Made by a program: the position numbers and the translations under genes
Assembly: GCF_022867865.1 (NCBI RefSeq)
Contig: NZ_JALIEC010000004.1
Span: 124,001 to 188,000 of the forward strand
Length of the DNA stretch: 64,000 nt
Reading direction: 5' to 3'
Source of the DNA: Phaeobacter sp. J2-8
GTDB taxonomy: Bacteria; Pseudomonadota; Alphaproteobacteria; Rhodobacterales; Rhodobacteraceae
Part shown: positions 28,314-37,054 of the stretch, piece after piece
Numbering within the stretch: position 1 is the stretch's first letter
How the letters are laid out: every line of letters starts with the position of its first letter
Notes under the pieces: model-generated
Database searches by the model: none
What the model saw: the letters and a program-made list of their open reading frames with translations, nothing else
Told to the model about the DNA's origin: nothing

Positions 28314-29495
28314 ATGGACGCTCGGAACGCATTGAAGGCCAGCCAGATGGTCGAAGGCCGCATCGACCGGATCGAGGTTTTTGCCCTTGCATGTGAAGTG
28401 CCAGAGGGGCCGGTTTCGACGCTGGCGCTGATGCCGGTTCGCAACGGGTTGCTGGTGCGACTTACGATGGATTTGGGCCTGACTGGCTGGGGCGAGGCAT
28501 GGTGCAACTATCCGCCCAAGGGCAATCTCGCAAAGCTCGCCCTGTTCGAAGGTCCGATTGGTGACAGCCTTTTGGGAAAAGATGTCGGCGATTGGGCATC
28601 GCTGCGCGGCCGGCTGGAACGGGAATGGGCCCGGATGATTGTCCATACCGGCGAGCCGGGGCCATTCAACCATTGTCTGTCGGCGATCGACATGGCGGCG
28701 GCGGACCTGGCGGCCAAAACGGCAAATGTGCCGCTGGCGCGGCTCTTGTCGACAGATCCGTCCGGCGATGTGGCGGTCTATGCCTCTTCGCCGCGGGTCG
28801 AGAACCCGGACAATCTTGCCCAGCGGCTGATCGAATTGGGCCACACCGGCGTCAAGCTGAAGGTCGGCTTTGATGCGGCAGGCGACAAGCGCCTGCTTGA
28901 ACGGTTTCGCGCCGGTGACCCGGCGGGCATGATGCTGGGGGTCGATGCCAACCAGAACTGGTCAGGACAAGAGGCGGCGGAGGTGATCAACCTGCTTGCG
29001 GCGCATGATTTGGCTTTTGTCGAAGAACCGATTTTTGCGTTGGACCCGCTCAGGGACTGGGCCCAGGTGGCATCGGGCACCCCGGTGCCGATTGCAGCGG
29101 GCGAGAACATTACCTCGGCCCGGCAGTTCGCCGATATGGTCGGGCAAGGCAGGTTGGGCGTGGTCCAGCCGGACGTGGCGAAATGGGGCGGGATCTCTGG
29201 CGCGATGGAGGTCGGGCGCGATGCGCTGGACCAGGGGGCACAGGTGATGCTGCACTATATGGGGACGGCGCTGGGCCTTGCGGCCTCGCTACATGTCATG
29301 TCGGCGCTAAAATGTGACGGCAGGGTCGAGCTGGACGCGAATCCCAACCCGCTGCGCACCGATTTGGGAGACATGGAATTGCGTCCGAACGCGGGCAGAT
29401 TGCCCGTGCCGGACGGACCGGGGATCGGGTTCGAACCCGATCCCGAAGCGCTGCGCAGATTCTGCGTTGCGGAAACGACAGTGACAAGAAACTGA
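28314..29495 (+). CDS. Enolase-superfamily sugar-acid dehydratase (mandelate racemase type)
   Basis: A 393-residue enzyme. The capping domain (about 15-140) precedes a barrel with the KxK base motif (KLKVG), the metal ligands in VDANQNW, VEEP and AAGEN, and the His-containing MLHYMG strand. Members dehydrate or cycloisomerise sugar acids. In this operon, with a lactonase and two dehydrogenases, the likely job is to turn an aldonate such as L-fuconate into the 2-keto-3-deoxy acid, but the typical fuconate dehydratase is longer (about 430), so another substrate is possible. It is the first gene behind the operator-bearing promoter. Confidence 0.82.
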   Translation: MDARNALKASQMVEGRIDRIEVFALACEVPEGPVSTLALMPVRNGLLVRLTMDLGLTGWGEAWCNYPPKGNLAKLALFEGPIGDSLLGKDVGDWASLRGRLEREWARMIVHTGEPGPFNHCLSAIDMAAADLAAKTANVPLARLLSTDPSGDVAVYASSPRVENPDNLAQRLIELGHTGVKLKVGFDAAGDKRLLERFRAGDPAGMMLGVDANQNWSGQEAAEVINLLAAHDLAFVEEPIFALDPLRDWAQVASGTPVPIAAGENITSARQFADMVGQGRLGVVQPDVAKWGGISGAMEVGRDALDQGAQVMLHYMGTALGLAASLHVMSALKCDGRVELDANPNPLRTDLGDMELRPNAGRLPVPDGPGIGFEPDPEALRRFCVAETTVTRN

Positions 29496-29509
29496 TGGGA
29501 GGAAACATC

Positions 29510-30775
29510 ATGAAACGCACCACGCTGAAGGCATTAACGCTCTCGACGGCGCTGGCAGGGCTGATGGCCGTTTCGGCCACAGCCGAGACCAACATCACAT
29601 TCCGCTTCAACGACAGCGAGCGCGAGGAAATGCGCGCGGCCCTGGACGAATTCGAAGCGGCAAACCCCGACATCAAGGTCGAGCTGGAAACCATCTCGTG
29701 GAAGGACAGCCGTGACCAGTTCCTGCGCGAATCCGCGGTCGGTCAGGGGCCGGACGTGGTGCATATCGCCTTTGTCTGGACCCAGGAAATGGCCGAAGCC
29801 CAGGCCGTCCTGCCCATCGAAGAGCTTCAGGAATACGGCGCGCTGCCCAACGGCTTTGATGATTTCATTGCCACGGATTTGACGGCCTACGAAGGCCAGC
29901 ACTGGGGATTGCCCTGGAGCGCCGACACCTGGGCGATGGTGATGCGCACAGACGTGCTGGAAGAGGCCGGTGTCGCAGCCCCCACCACCTGGGACGAACT
30001 TCTGGCCGCCAGCCGCACGATCAAGGAAACGACCGGCAAGACCGGATTCGCCTTTCCCGCCGCGCACCAGGTCTGGTTCCCGGTGAACTATTACCTGTGG
30101 TCGAACGGGGCTGAGTTCATCAGTGCCGACGGCAACGGTGGCTATGACATCGGTGTGTCGCAGGATCAGCTCGCTGCAGCGATGGGCTATTTCAAGACCT
30201 ACATCGACGAGGGTCTGGCGCCGAAATCCATCCTGTCGATCGACCAGCCGCATGACCCGGCGCTGATGCAGGCGCTGCTTGATGGCGATCAGGCCTTTGC
30301 CGCGATGCCCACCAACACCTACCGTCAGCTTCTGGGCGCCTATGAAGAGACCAACCCCGGCCAACCTTTGCCGTTCCAGTCGACCGTCATGATGGCTGGC
30401 GACTCTGCTCCGCTGACCCATTTGGGCGGGCGGACGCTGGTGGTGAATTCCAACACCGATGAACCGGAAGCCGCATGGAAACTTGTCCAGTTCCTCGCTT
30501 CGGCACCGCTGTTCGAGAAATACTACACCAATCAGTTCCCGGCGCAGAAAACCCTGCTGTCGCAAATCGAATACCGTGACGAAGAGATGGGCTTTGCCAA
30601 GCAGTTGGCCGATCACACCCGCACATGGGGCGCCTATGCCGAAAGCGGCGTCGGTGTCGGGCCGCTGTGGAACGTGACCTCACGTGCCTTCGGCACCGCG
30701 CTTTCGGGCCAAACCTCGCTGGATCAGGCCGCTGCCGACCTGCTGGGCGAGATCAACCGGATGCTTGACCAGTAA
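29510..30775 (+). CDS. Family 1 sugar-binding protein of an ABC importer
   Basis: A 421-residue periplasmic protein with a clear signal peptide (MKRTTLKALTLSTALAG, cleaved near SATAE at residue 26). VWTQEMAEAQAVLPIEEL, WGLPWSADTWAMVMRTDVLEEAGV and PTTWDELL are standard blocks of the SBP_bac_1 family. The ATG at 29510 is chosen over one 5 codons upstream because GGGAGG lies before it. A stem-loop at 30784-30810 follows, then the two permease genes. Confidence 0.93.
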   Translation: MKRTTLKALTLSTALAGLMAVSATAETNITFRFNDSEREEMRAALDEFEAANPDIKVELETISWKDSRDQFLRESAVGQGPDVVHIAFVWTQEMAEAQAVLPIEELQEYGALPNGFDDFIATDLTAYEGQHWGLPWSADTWAMVMRTDVLEEAGVAAPTTWDELLAASRTIKETTGKTGFAFPAAHQVWFPVNYYLWSNGAEFISADGNGGYDIGVSQDQLAAAMGYFKTYIDEGLAPKSILSIDQPHDPALMQALLDGDQAFAAMPTNTYRQLLGAYEETNPGQPLPFQSTVMMAGDSAPLTHLGGRTLVVNSNTDEPEAAWKLVQFLASAPLFEKYYTNQFPAQKTLLSQIEYRDEEMGFAKQLADHTRTWGAYAESGVGVGPLWNVTSRAFGTALSGQTSLDQAAADLLGEINRMLDQ

Positions 30776-30783
30776 ATGCCCCG

Positions 30784-30810
30784 GGGGGCCGACCATACGC
30801 GCCGGCCCCC
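30784..30810 (+). terminator. Intercistronic stem-loop after the sugar-binding-protein gene
   Basis: GGGGGCCG and CGGCCCCC form a perfect 8-bp GC stem with an 11-base loop, 8 bases past the stop codon. There is no T-run, so it more likely protects the upstream message from decay than ends transcription. Confidence 0.55.
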
Positions 30811-30835
30811 GACACGCCAATCAGGATCGGATCCG

Positions 30836-31756
30836 ATGAAATTAAGCCCGTTGATGCGCGACCGGATGACGGTCTTTGCCATGTTGTTCCCGACGTTCCT
30901 GGTACTCGTCGGCTTCTATCTCTACCCGACGCTCTACAACCTTGAACTCAGCTTCACCGACATCACCCTGCTCAAGCTGCGCCAGGGCGGCGACTGGGTT
31001 GGGCTAGCAAACTACTGGGAATTCCTGACCTCGTCGTCGTCCTTCCACATTGCCTTTAACACGATCTTCTGGCTGACGGCGGTGTCGGTCACGATCCGCA
31101 TGATCCTCGGGCTTGGCTTTGCGTTGCTGCTGAACTCCAACGTGTTGCGCAACATGAGGATGACCACCATTGCCCGGTTGATCTTGCTGGTGCCCTGGGC
31201 CACGCCGCCGGTTGTCGCGGTCATCGCCTGGCGCTGGCTGTTTGAGCCGACCAATGGTCCGCTGAACCGCTGGCTGTTGAACTTTGGGCTGATCGACGAC
31301 CCTATCGCCTTTACCGCAGATCTGGCAACTGTCTGGCCCTCGATTGTCACCATCGTTGTGTGGAACACCACGCCGCTGATCGGTGTCTCGCTGCTGGCCT
31401 CGCTTCAGACCGTGCCGGGCGAGCTCTATGAGGCGGGCGAGATCGACGGCGCCAACCGGTTTCAGATGTTCCGCTTTGTGACGCTGCCCTACCTGATGCC
31501 GACAATCTCGGTGCTTACGTTGATGAGCGTGATCTGGACCTTCAACAACTTCGTCTATGTCTGGCTGACCACTGGCGCGGGCCCCGGCACCTATACCAAC
31601 GTGCTGGCCACCGAGGTCTATCTCAAGGCCTTTGTCGATTTGCGTATCGGCTATTCCGCGGCCATCGGCGTGACAATGGCCATCGTCATGGGCGTCTTTG
31701 GCGCGCTCTATTTCCGCTTCTTCGGGCTTTCCGACATGCAGGACAAGGTAGGATAA
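30836..31756 (+). CDS. Sugar ABC importer permease (MalF/UgpA type)
   Basis: A 306-residue inner-membrane protein with six predicted membrane segments and the EAA loop (YEAGEIDGANRFQMFRFVTLPYL). The N-terminal LFPTFLVLVGFYLYPTLYNLELSF is typical of the first permease of CUT1 sugar importers. The frame is open 20 codons upstream, but the ATG at 30836 begins the conserved region. The next permease starts 1 base after its stop. Confidence 0.92.
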   Translation: MKLSPLMRDRMTVFAMLFPTFLVLVGFYLYPTLYNLELSFTDITLLKLRQGGDWVGLANYWEFLTSSSSFHIAFNTIFWLTAVSVTIRMILGLGFALLLNSNVLRNMRMTTIARLILLVPWATPPVVAVIAWRWLFEPTNGPLNRWLLNFGLIDDPIAFTADLATVWPSIVTIVVWNTTPLIGVSLLASLQTVPGELYEAGEIDGANRFQMFRFVTLPYLMPTISVLTLMSVIWTFNNFVYVWLTTGAGPGTYTNVLATEVYLKAFVDLRIGYSAAIGVTMAIVMGVFGALYFRFFGLSDMQDKVG

Positions 31757-31757
31757 G

Positions 31758-32591
31758 ATGCAGACCTTCCACAAGAAAGGTGCCGCCAAGTACATCGAGA
31801 ATGGCTCCATGCTGGCGCTCTTTGCGCTGTTCGCCGTCTTCCTGCTGGCGCCCGCCTGGTTCGTCTTCAAAGGCTCGTTCGAGAATATCTCGGTCTCGCT
31901 CGGCGCGGCGTCGGGCGGCTGGACGCTCAACAATTACATCCGCGTGCTCAGCGACGGGTATTGGATCTACGTGATCAACAGCCTCTTTGTCTGCATCACC
32001 GCGACGTTGCTGGCCTGTACGATCTCGCTCTTTGCGGCTTATGGCCTGTCGCGGTTCCGCTTTCCCGGCCGGATGTTGGTGTTCGGCTCGATCATGGGCG
32101 GGCAGTTCTTTCCCTGGATCATCCTGGTCAACCCGATCTTCATCCTGTTTGCGCGCGCGGGCCTGATCAACAGCCAGGTGGGTCTGATCCTGTGCTACAC
32201 CGCCTTTATCACGCCTTTCACCATCTATTTGCTGGTGGGCTATCTGACGACGATCCCGCGCAGCCTCGACGAGGCGGCGATTGTCGACGGCGCCTCGCGG
32301 TTCTTTGTGGTGACCCGCATCGTGCTGCCGATCATGTGGCCGGGCATGGTGGCGGCGGCGACCTTTGGTTTCCTGCAAAGCTGGTCGGAATATCTCTTGG
32401 CACTGGCGCTGATCACCAAGGACGACAAAAAGACAATTCCGCTGGGGCTTTACCAGTATTTCGGTGATGTCCAGGTCGATTGGGGCGCGGTCATGGCCGG
32501 GTCGGTCGTGGCGACCGTTCCCACGCTGCTTTTGTTCCTGCCGTTGCAGCGCATGCTGGTCTCGGGCCTGACATCAGGGGCCACAAAATGA
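31758..32591 (+). CDS. Sugar ABC importer permease (MalG/UgpE type)
   Basis: A 277-residue permease with six membrane segments and the EAA loop (LDEAAIVDGASRFFVVTRIVLP). FVFKGSFENI near residue 36 is the usual early periplasmic block. It starts 1 base after the first permease and its stop overlaps the lactonase start (ATGA), so expression is coupled. Confidence 0.92.
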   Translation: MQTFHKKGAAKYIENGSMLALFALFAVFLLAPAWFVFKGSFENISVSLGAASGGWTLNNYIRVLSDGYWIYVINSLFVCITATLLACTISLFAAYGLSRFRFPGRMLVFGSIMGGQFFPWIILVNPIFILFARAGLINSQVGLILCYTAFITPFTIYLLVGYLTTIPRSLDEAAIVDGASRFFVVTRIVLPIMWPGMVAAATFGFLQSWSEYLLALALITKDDKKTIPLGLYQYFGDVQVDWGAVMAGSVVATVPTLLLFLPLQRMLVSGLTSGATK

Positions 32592-33430
32592 TCATCGACG
32601 CCCATCAGCATTACTGGCAGCTTGATCGCGGCGGATATGGTTGGATCGGGCCGCACAGACCGGTGCTGAACCGCGATCACATGCCCGAGGATCTTGCCGG
32701 GTCACTGATCGCCAATGGCATCGCACGCACCATCGTGGTGCAATCGGTGCCAGAGGTCGCGGAAACAGAGTTTCTGCTGGGCCTTGCGCGCGACACGCCG
32801 GGGATCGCCGGCGTCGTCGGCTGGGTCGATCTTGAAACAGCTGCGGGGGCACATGATCTGATGCGGATGTCGCAGGATCCGGCACTCGTCGGTGTGCGCG
32901 CCATGGCCCAGCCTCAGCCAGAGGCAGATTGGCTGCGCCGGTTGATCGGCTCTCCGGTCCTGAAGCAGTTGGAGGCCGCTGATCTGGTGCTCGACCTGCT
33001 GGTGCAACCGCACCACCTCGCGCCGGCGCTGGATCTGGCCCTGGCGCATCCGGGGGTGCGGATGGTGGTGGATCATGCGGCCAAGCCCGATCCTGCCGAT
33101 CTTGCGGCATGGGAACACGGCATGGAACGGCTTGCCGGTTGCGCCAATGTGACCTGCAAGCTGTCCGGGCTGACGGCCTGTGTGTCAGGACCATCGCTCA
33201 CTCAGGTCACCTCGGCCCTGGTGCGCCTGTTCGGCCCCGCCCGGCTGATCTGGGGCAGCGACTGGCCGGTGCTGAACGAAACATCGACCTACCGCGATTG
33301 GTGCGCCACAAGCCGCGATCTTCTGACGGAACTTTTGCCCCCGGCGCGTGCACAGATCTTCGGCGGCGTGGCAGAGCGGATTTACCGCCTCGACCGCGCC
33401 GGGAACCTACAAACTTCGAAAGCAGATTGA
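32588..33430 (+). CDS. Amidohydrolase, L-fuconolactonase-like
   Basis: A 280-residue TIM-barrel hydrolase of the amidohydrolase-2 family. It starts with the HxH metal motif (IIDAHQHYWQL) and ends with WGSDWPVLN and AERIYRL, the pattern of L-fucono-1,5-lactonase and related sugar lactonases. The ATG at 32588 overlaps the permease stop (ATGA). With the aldo/keto reductase (sugar dehydrogenase) and dehydratase of this operon it completes the first three steps of an oxidative deoxysugar route. A paralogue of equal length is at 44322-45164. Confidence 0.85.
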   Translation: MIIDAHQHYWQLDRGGYGWIGPHRPVLNRDHMPEDLAGSLIANGIARTIVVQSVPEVAETEFLLGLARDTPGIAGVVGWVDLETAAGAHDLMRMSQDPALVGVRAMAQPQPEADWLRRLIGSPVLKQLEAADLVLDLLVQPHHLAPALDLALAHPGVRMVVDHAAKPDPADLAAWEHGMERLAGCANVTCKLSGLTACVSGPSLTQVTSALVRLFGPARLIWGSDWPVLNETSTYRDWCATSRDLLTELLPPARAQIFGGVAERIYRLDRAGNLQTSKAD

Positions 33431-33434
33431 CACC

Positions 33435-34475
33435 ATGACCAACTCGACCATCACCGCCGCCTATTACCGCGGCAACAAAACCTTTGAAGTAAAAGAGATC
33501 GAAGCGCGGCCCCCTGCGGCTGGCGAGGTTCAGGTGCGCGTTGCCTATTGCGGCATCTGCGGCACCGATCTGCATGCCTATCACGGCAATATGGACGCCC
33601 GTGTCGGCTTTGAGCGCATTCTCGGGCATGAGATGTCCGGCGTGATTTCGGCTGTGGGCGATGGCGTCGAAGGCTGGTCCGAAGGTGACGCCATTGTTGT
33701 GCGCCCGCTGGACCCCGGCGCGCCCAATCCGGCGACCGAGGCGGGGTATCATCACATCAGCCACAACCTGAAATTCATCGGGCTCGACACCGATGGCGCG
33801 CTGCAACAGCTGTGGAATGTGCAGGCCTTCACCCTGCACGCCCTGCCCGACGGGATGCGGCTGGACCATGCGGCGTTGATCGAACCGGTGGCCGTGGCCT
33901 GTCACGATGTGCGCATGGCCGGGCTTCAGGCGGGCGAGGATGTTGTCGTCATCGGCGGCGGCCCCATCGGCATTCTGGTTGCCATGGTGGCGCGCGATGC
34001 GGGCGGCAAGGTTGTGATCTCCGAGGTCAATCCGCACCGTCTGAAAATCGCAGAGCAGCTGGGTTTTGACACCGTCAACCCGATGGAAACCGACCTGAAG
34101 GCCGAGATCGAGGGCCGCACCGGTGGCAAGGGCGCGGAAGTGGTGTTCGAGGTCTCCGGCTCGCAACCCGGTGTCGATGCGATGACCGCCGTGGCCGCAA
34201 CACGCGGACGCATCTGCATGGTGGCGATCCATGCGAAAAAGCCGGTTGTCGACATGTTCCAGTTCTTCTGGCGCGAGCTGAAGCTGATCGGCGCGCGGGT
34301 CTATGAACCCGAAGATTACGACAAGGCGATCGAATTGGTGGCCAGGGGCGCGATCGACGCGGATACGGTCATCACCGATGTCAGCCCGCTGGGCGATATT
34401 CAAAAGGCCTTCGAGGCGCTGGACGCCAGCCCGACCGCGCTGAAAAGCCTGATCAAGGTCGGAGAAACGGCATGA
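33435..34475 (+). CDS. Zinc-type alcohol dehydrogenase (MDR), sugar-acid dehydrogenase-like
   Basis: A 346-residue medium-chain dehydrogenase. Catalytic zinc ligands are visible in YCGICGTDLH and GHEMSG, and the cofactor motif in GGGPIGI. The structural-zinc lobe that normally has four cysteines shows none here (VVRPLDPGAPNPATEAGYHHIS), unlike the second MDR at 46122. Relatives include L-galactonate and L-idonate dehydrogenases. The ATG at 33435 is 4 bases after the lactonase stop. Its stop overlaps the SDR start. Confidence 0.85.
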   Translation: MTNSTITAAYYRGNKTFEVKEIEARPPAAGEVQVRVAYCGICGTDLHAYHGNMDARVGFERILGHEMSGVISAVGDGVEGWSEGDAIVVRPLDPGAPNPATEAGYHHISHNLKFIGLDTDGALQQLWNVQAFTLHALPDGMRLDHAALIEPVAVACHDVRMAGLQAGEDVVVIGGGPIGILVAMVARDAGGKVVISEVNPHRLKIAEQLGFDTVNPMETDLKAEIEGRTGGKGAEVVFEVSGSQPGVDAMTAVAATRGRICMVAIHAKKPVVDMFQFFWRELKLIGARVYEPEDYDKAIELVARGAIDADTVITDVSPLGDIQKAFEALDASPTALKSLIKVGETA

Positions 34476-35239
34476 GCGTGTTGAGCAGCTTTGATCTGAG
34501 CGGCAAGACCGCCGTTGTCACCGGTGCCAAGCGCGGCATCGGGCGCGGCATGGCCGAAGCGCTGGCACAGGCTGGCGCCGATATCGTCGGTGTCAGTGCC
34601 ACGCTCGCCCCCGGTTCCGAGGTCGAGCAGGCAGTGACCGCGCTGGGGCGCAAGTTCACCGCCTATCAATGCGATTTTTCGGACCGTGCTGCCGTGGCCG
34701 CCTTTGCCGCCCAGCTGGAGGCTGACGGCATCGCGCCCGATATCCTTGTGAACAATGCCGGCACCATCAAGCGCAAACCGGCGGCGGAACATCCCGACGA
34801 TTGGTGGGATAAGGTGATCGAGGTCAACCTGTCGGCGCAATTCGTGCTCAGCCGTGAAATCGGCCGTGGCATGGTCGAACGGGGCCGGGGCAAGATCATC
34901 TTTACCGCCTCGCTTCTGACCTTCCAGGGCGGCATCACGGTGCCGGGCTATGCGGCGTCCAAAGGCGGCATCGGCCAGTTGACCAAGGCGCTGGCCAATG
35001 AATGGGCGGGCAAAGGCGTGAACGTCAATGCCATCGCACCCGGCTATATCGCCACCGACAACACCCAGGCGTTGCAGGATGACCCGGACCGGTCGAAATC
35101 CATCCTCGAACGTATCCCCGCCGGTCGCTGGGGCACCCCCCAGGACTTCGCAGGCCCGGCCGTGTTCCTTGCATCCCCGGCGTCGGATTACGTCAACGGC
35201 GAGATCCTGGTCGTCGATGGCGGCTGGATGGGCCGCTGA
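34472..35239 (+). CDS. SDR dehydrogenase, 2-keto-3-deoxy sugar-acid or KduD-like
   Basis: A 255-residue SDR with GAKRGIGRGM (cofactor), NNAG, and YAASK (catalytic Tyr and Lys). The sequence style (DLSGKTAVVTGAKRGIG, FDLSG start, VVDGGWMGR end) is that of 2-deoxy-D-gluconate 3-dehydrogenase / KduD and 2-keto-3-deoxy-L-fuconate dehydrogenase. The latter role would fit the dehydratase product in this pathway. It overlaps the upstream dehydrogenase gene by 4 bases. Confidence 0.88.
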   Translation: MSVLSSFDLSGKTAVVTGAKRGIGRGMAEALAQAGADIVGVSATLAPGSEVEQAVTALGRKFTAYQCDFSDRAAVAAFAAQLEADGIAPDILVNNAGTIKRKPAAEHPDDWWDKVIEVNLSAQFVLSREIGRGMVERGRGKIIFTASLLTFQGGITVPGYAASKGGIGQLTKALANEWAGKGVNVNAIAPGYIATDNTQALQDDPDRSKSILERIPAGRWGTPQDFAGPAVFLASPASDYVNGEILVVDGGWMGR

Positions 35240-35398
35240 GATAACAGCCGATCCTTGACGCGCCGCACCCGTGATGCGCGCCACCCGGGCCGTCCATACA
35301 GGCGGCCGGGGTCGTCATCCTGCCCCGGGCCAAACACCGATGTGCCCGCAGGTCTTGCCCGTCGAACGAAGTCTCACAACATCAAAGAGAGCGAAGCC

Positions 35399-36373
35399 AT
35401 GAACAAGCGATCTGTCGGGAAGACCGGGCTGGAGGTCACGGATGTGTCTTTTGGCTGTGGCTCCATCGGAAACCTGTACCGGAAGATCAGCGACGAAGAG
35501 GCTTCTGCGGTGCTCGATCACGCCTGGAAGGCGGGCATCCGCTATTTCGACACGGCCCCCCATTATGGCCGGGGCAGGTCAGAGGAACGTCTGGGCCGGT
35601 TCCAGGCCACCCGGGACCGGGCCGATATCGTGATCTCGTCCAAGGTCGGGCGCGTCCTGTCCCCCGGACAGGCGATGAACCATGCCGACGGCTTTATTGA
35701 TCCTCTGCCCAATGACGTGCGGTACGACTATTCCGCCAATGGCATTGCACAATCCTTCGCGCAAAGCTGTGACCGGCTTCAGACCGACACCATCGATATT
35801 GTCTATGTCCATGACATCGGTCACAGGACACATGGCGCGGCCAACGACAAGCACATGAGCGCGCTCATGTCGTCGGGATTTGACGAATTGCTGCGGCTGA
35901 AACGTATGGGCCGGATCAAGGCTTTTGGATTGGGCGTGAACGAAACGCAGGTCTGTCTTGACGTGATGGACGAAGTGCCGCTTGACGTGATCCTGCTGGC
36001 CGGGCGGTTGACGCTTCTGGAGCGTACCGCAGAAGAGGCCCTGACCGAACGTTGCCGCGAAGCAGGAACCAGCCTGGTTCTGGGAGGTGTCTTCAACTCG
36101 GGCATTCTGGCAACCGGTCCGGTCGAAGGCGCAACCTACAACTACAAACCGGCGTCCGACGAGATCAAGACCAAGGTCGCCAGTCTTCAGGAAAAGGCGG
36201 CTGAACGCGGACTGACCCTGCCGACCGCGGCCTTGCATTTCGCCCGGAATTACCCCAGCGTCGCTTCCATCCTTATCGCCTCCGGCAAGGTTTCGACGCT
36301 CGCGCGCAACCTTGATGCGCTGGCACAAGCGGTGGACGGCGCGGACATTGCCGCAATTTCGGCAGGTCTGTAG
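35399..36373 (+). CDS. Aldo/keto reductase, aldose (L-fucose-type) 1-dehydrogenase
   Basis: A 324-residue AKR. It has the catalytic Tyr in DTAPHYGRG, the Lys in SSKVGR, and YVHDIGH. Members of this branch (L-fucose dehydrogenase, D-threo-aldose 1-dehydrogenase) oxidise the sugar at C1 to the lactone. The start is the ATG at 35399; the 160-base gap after the SDR gene contains an imperfect GC-rich hairpin at about 35284-35312. It would supply the first step, feeding the lactonase at 32588. A paralogue is at 45161-46129. Confidence 0.88.
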   Translation: MNKRSVGKTGLEVTDVSFGCGSIGNLYRKISDEEASAVLDHAWKAGIRYFDTAPHYGRGRSEERLGRFQATRDRADIVISSKVGRVLSPGQAMNHADGFIDPLPNDVRYDYSANGIAQSFAQSCDRLQTDTIDIVYVHDIGHRTHGAANDKHMSALMSSGFDELLRLKRMGRIKAFGLGVNETQVCLDVMDEVPLDVILLAGRLTLLERTAEEALTERCREAGTSLVLGGVFNSGILATGPVEGATYNYKPASDEIKTKVASLQEKAAERGLTLPTAALHFARNYPSVASILIASGKVSTLARNLDALAQAVDGADIAAISAGL

Positions 36374-36605
36374 CGATCCATGCAGGCCGTCGCAAGACGT
36401 AGACACGGCATGAAGACATGGGCGCAATACTCTCTTTGAGGGGGGCAAAGACCGCGCGCAACTTTTTCGGTCATATTGCACACACCCCACCCCATTTTGC
36501 CCCGGATTAATTTCCTTTCCCGGACCCAATCGGGATGATAGCCAATCAGGATCATGTCCGGCGCGGGTTCGGGCAAAATATGTAACCGGGTGATCGGAAC
36601 GCCGC

Positions 36606-36887
36606 TTATATCAATTCGTAGCTCTGGACTGAGTTGTTCAGCACCATGTCGGCGACTGCTGCGTCGAATGATTTGAAGTGGCTGGTTTCGACGTGTCGGC
36701 CAAAGGCGGCTTTGTCGGTGTATAATTCATAGAGAAAGACGCGGTCCCGGTCTTCGGACAGGCAGACGTCAAATCGGTGGCAACCGGCTTCGTCTTCGAG
36801 CGAGCGGGTTGCGTTTTCCAGCATCAGCGGCAGAAACGCGTCCATTTGGCCGGGGTGGGGTTCGAAGGTGACGGTGATAACGTACAT
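36606..36887 (-). CDS. ABM-domain protein (antibiotic biosynthesis monooxygenase/YgiN-like)
   Basis: A 93-residue single-domain ferredoxin-like protein. VITVTFEPHPGQMDAFLPLMLENA, DEAGCHRFDV and TSHFKSF are the standard ABM blocks. Such proteins act as small cofactor-free oxygenases or isomerases (YgiN, LsrG); the substrate is unknown. The ATG at 36887 follows AAAAGG and starts directly at the fold. It is a separate unit between the fucose-type cluster and the dehydrogenase/TRAP cluster. The 232 bases downstream (36374-36605) show no convincing gene. Confidence 0.82.
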   Translation of the reverse strand: MYVITVTFEPHPGQMDAFLPLMLENATRSLEDEAGCHRFDVCLSEDRDRVFLYELYTDKAAFGRHVETSHFKSFDAAVADMVLNNSVQSYELI

Positions 36888-37054
36888 GGAATAACCTTTT
36901 TCGGCGGCGGCAAGGTACCGGAATCGCCTGAATTCGGCACCTTGACGGGCAATCGTGGCCGATAGAACCGACCTGCCCGATCCGGCTAAGGTGTTCGCCA
37001 ATTCGGACAGGTCGATGACAGCCTCGGCTATGGTGCCTAAGCGGCCCGGCTCTC

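Noticed and set aside
36374-36605. Short minus-strand frame beginning near 36576 with some protein-like character
   Set aside because: It lacks a ribosome site, matches no family I know and overlaps the end of the AKR gene; treated as non-coding.
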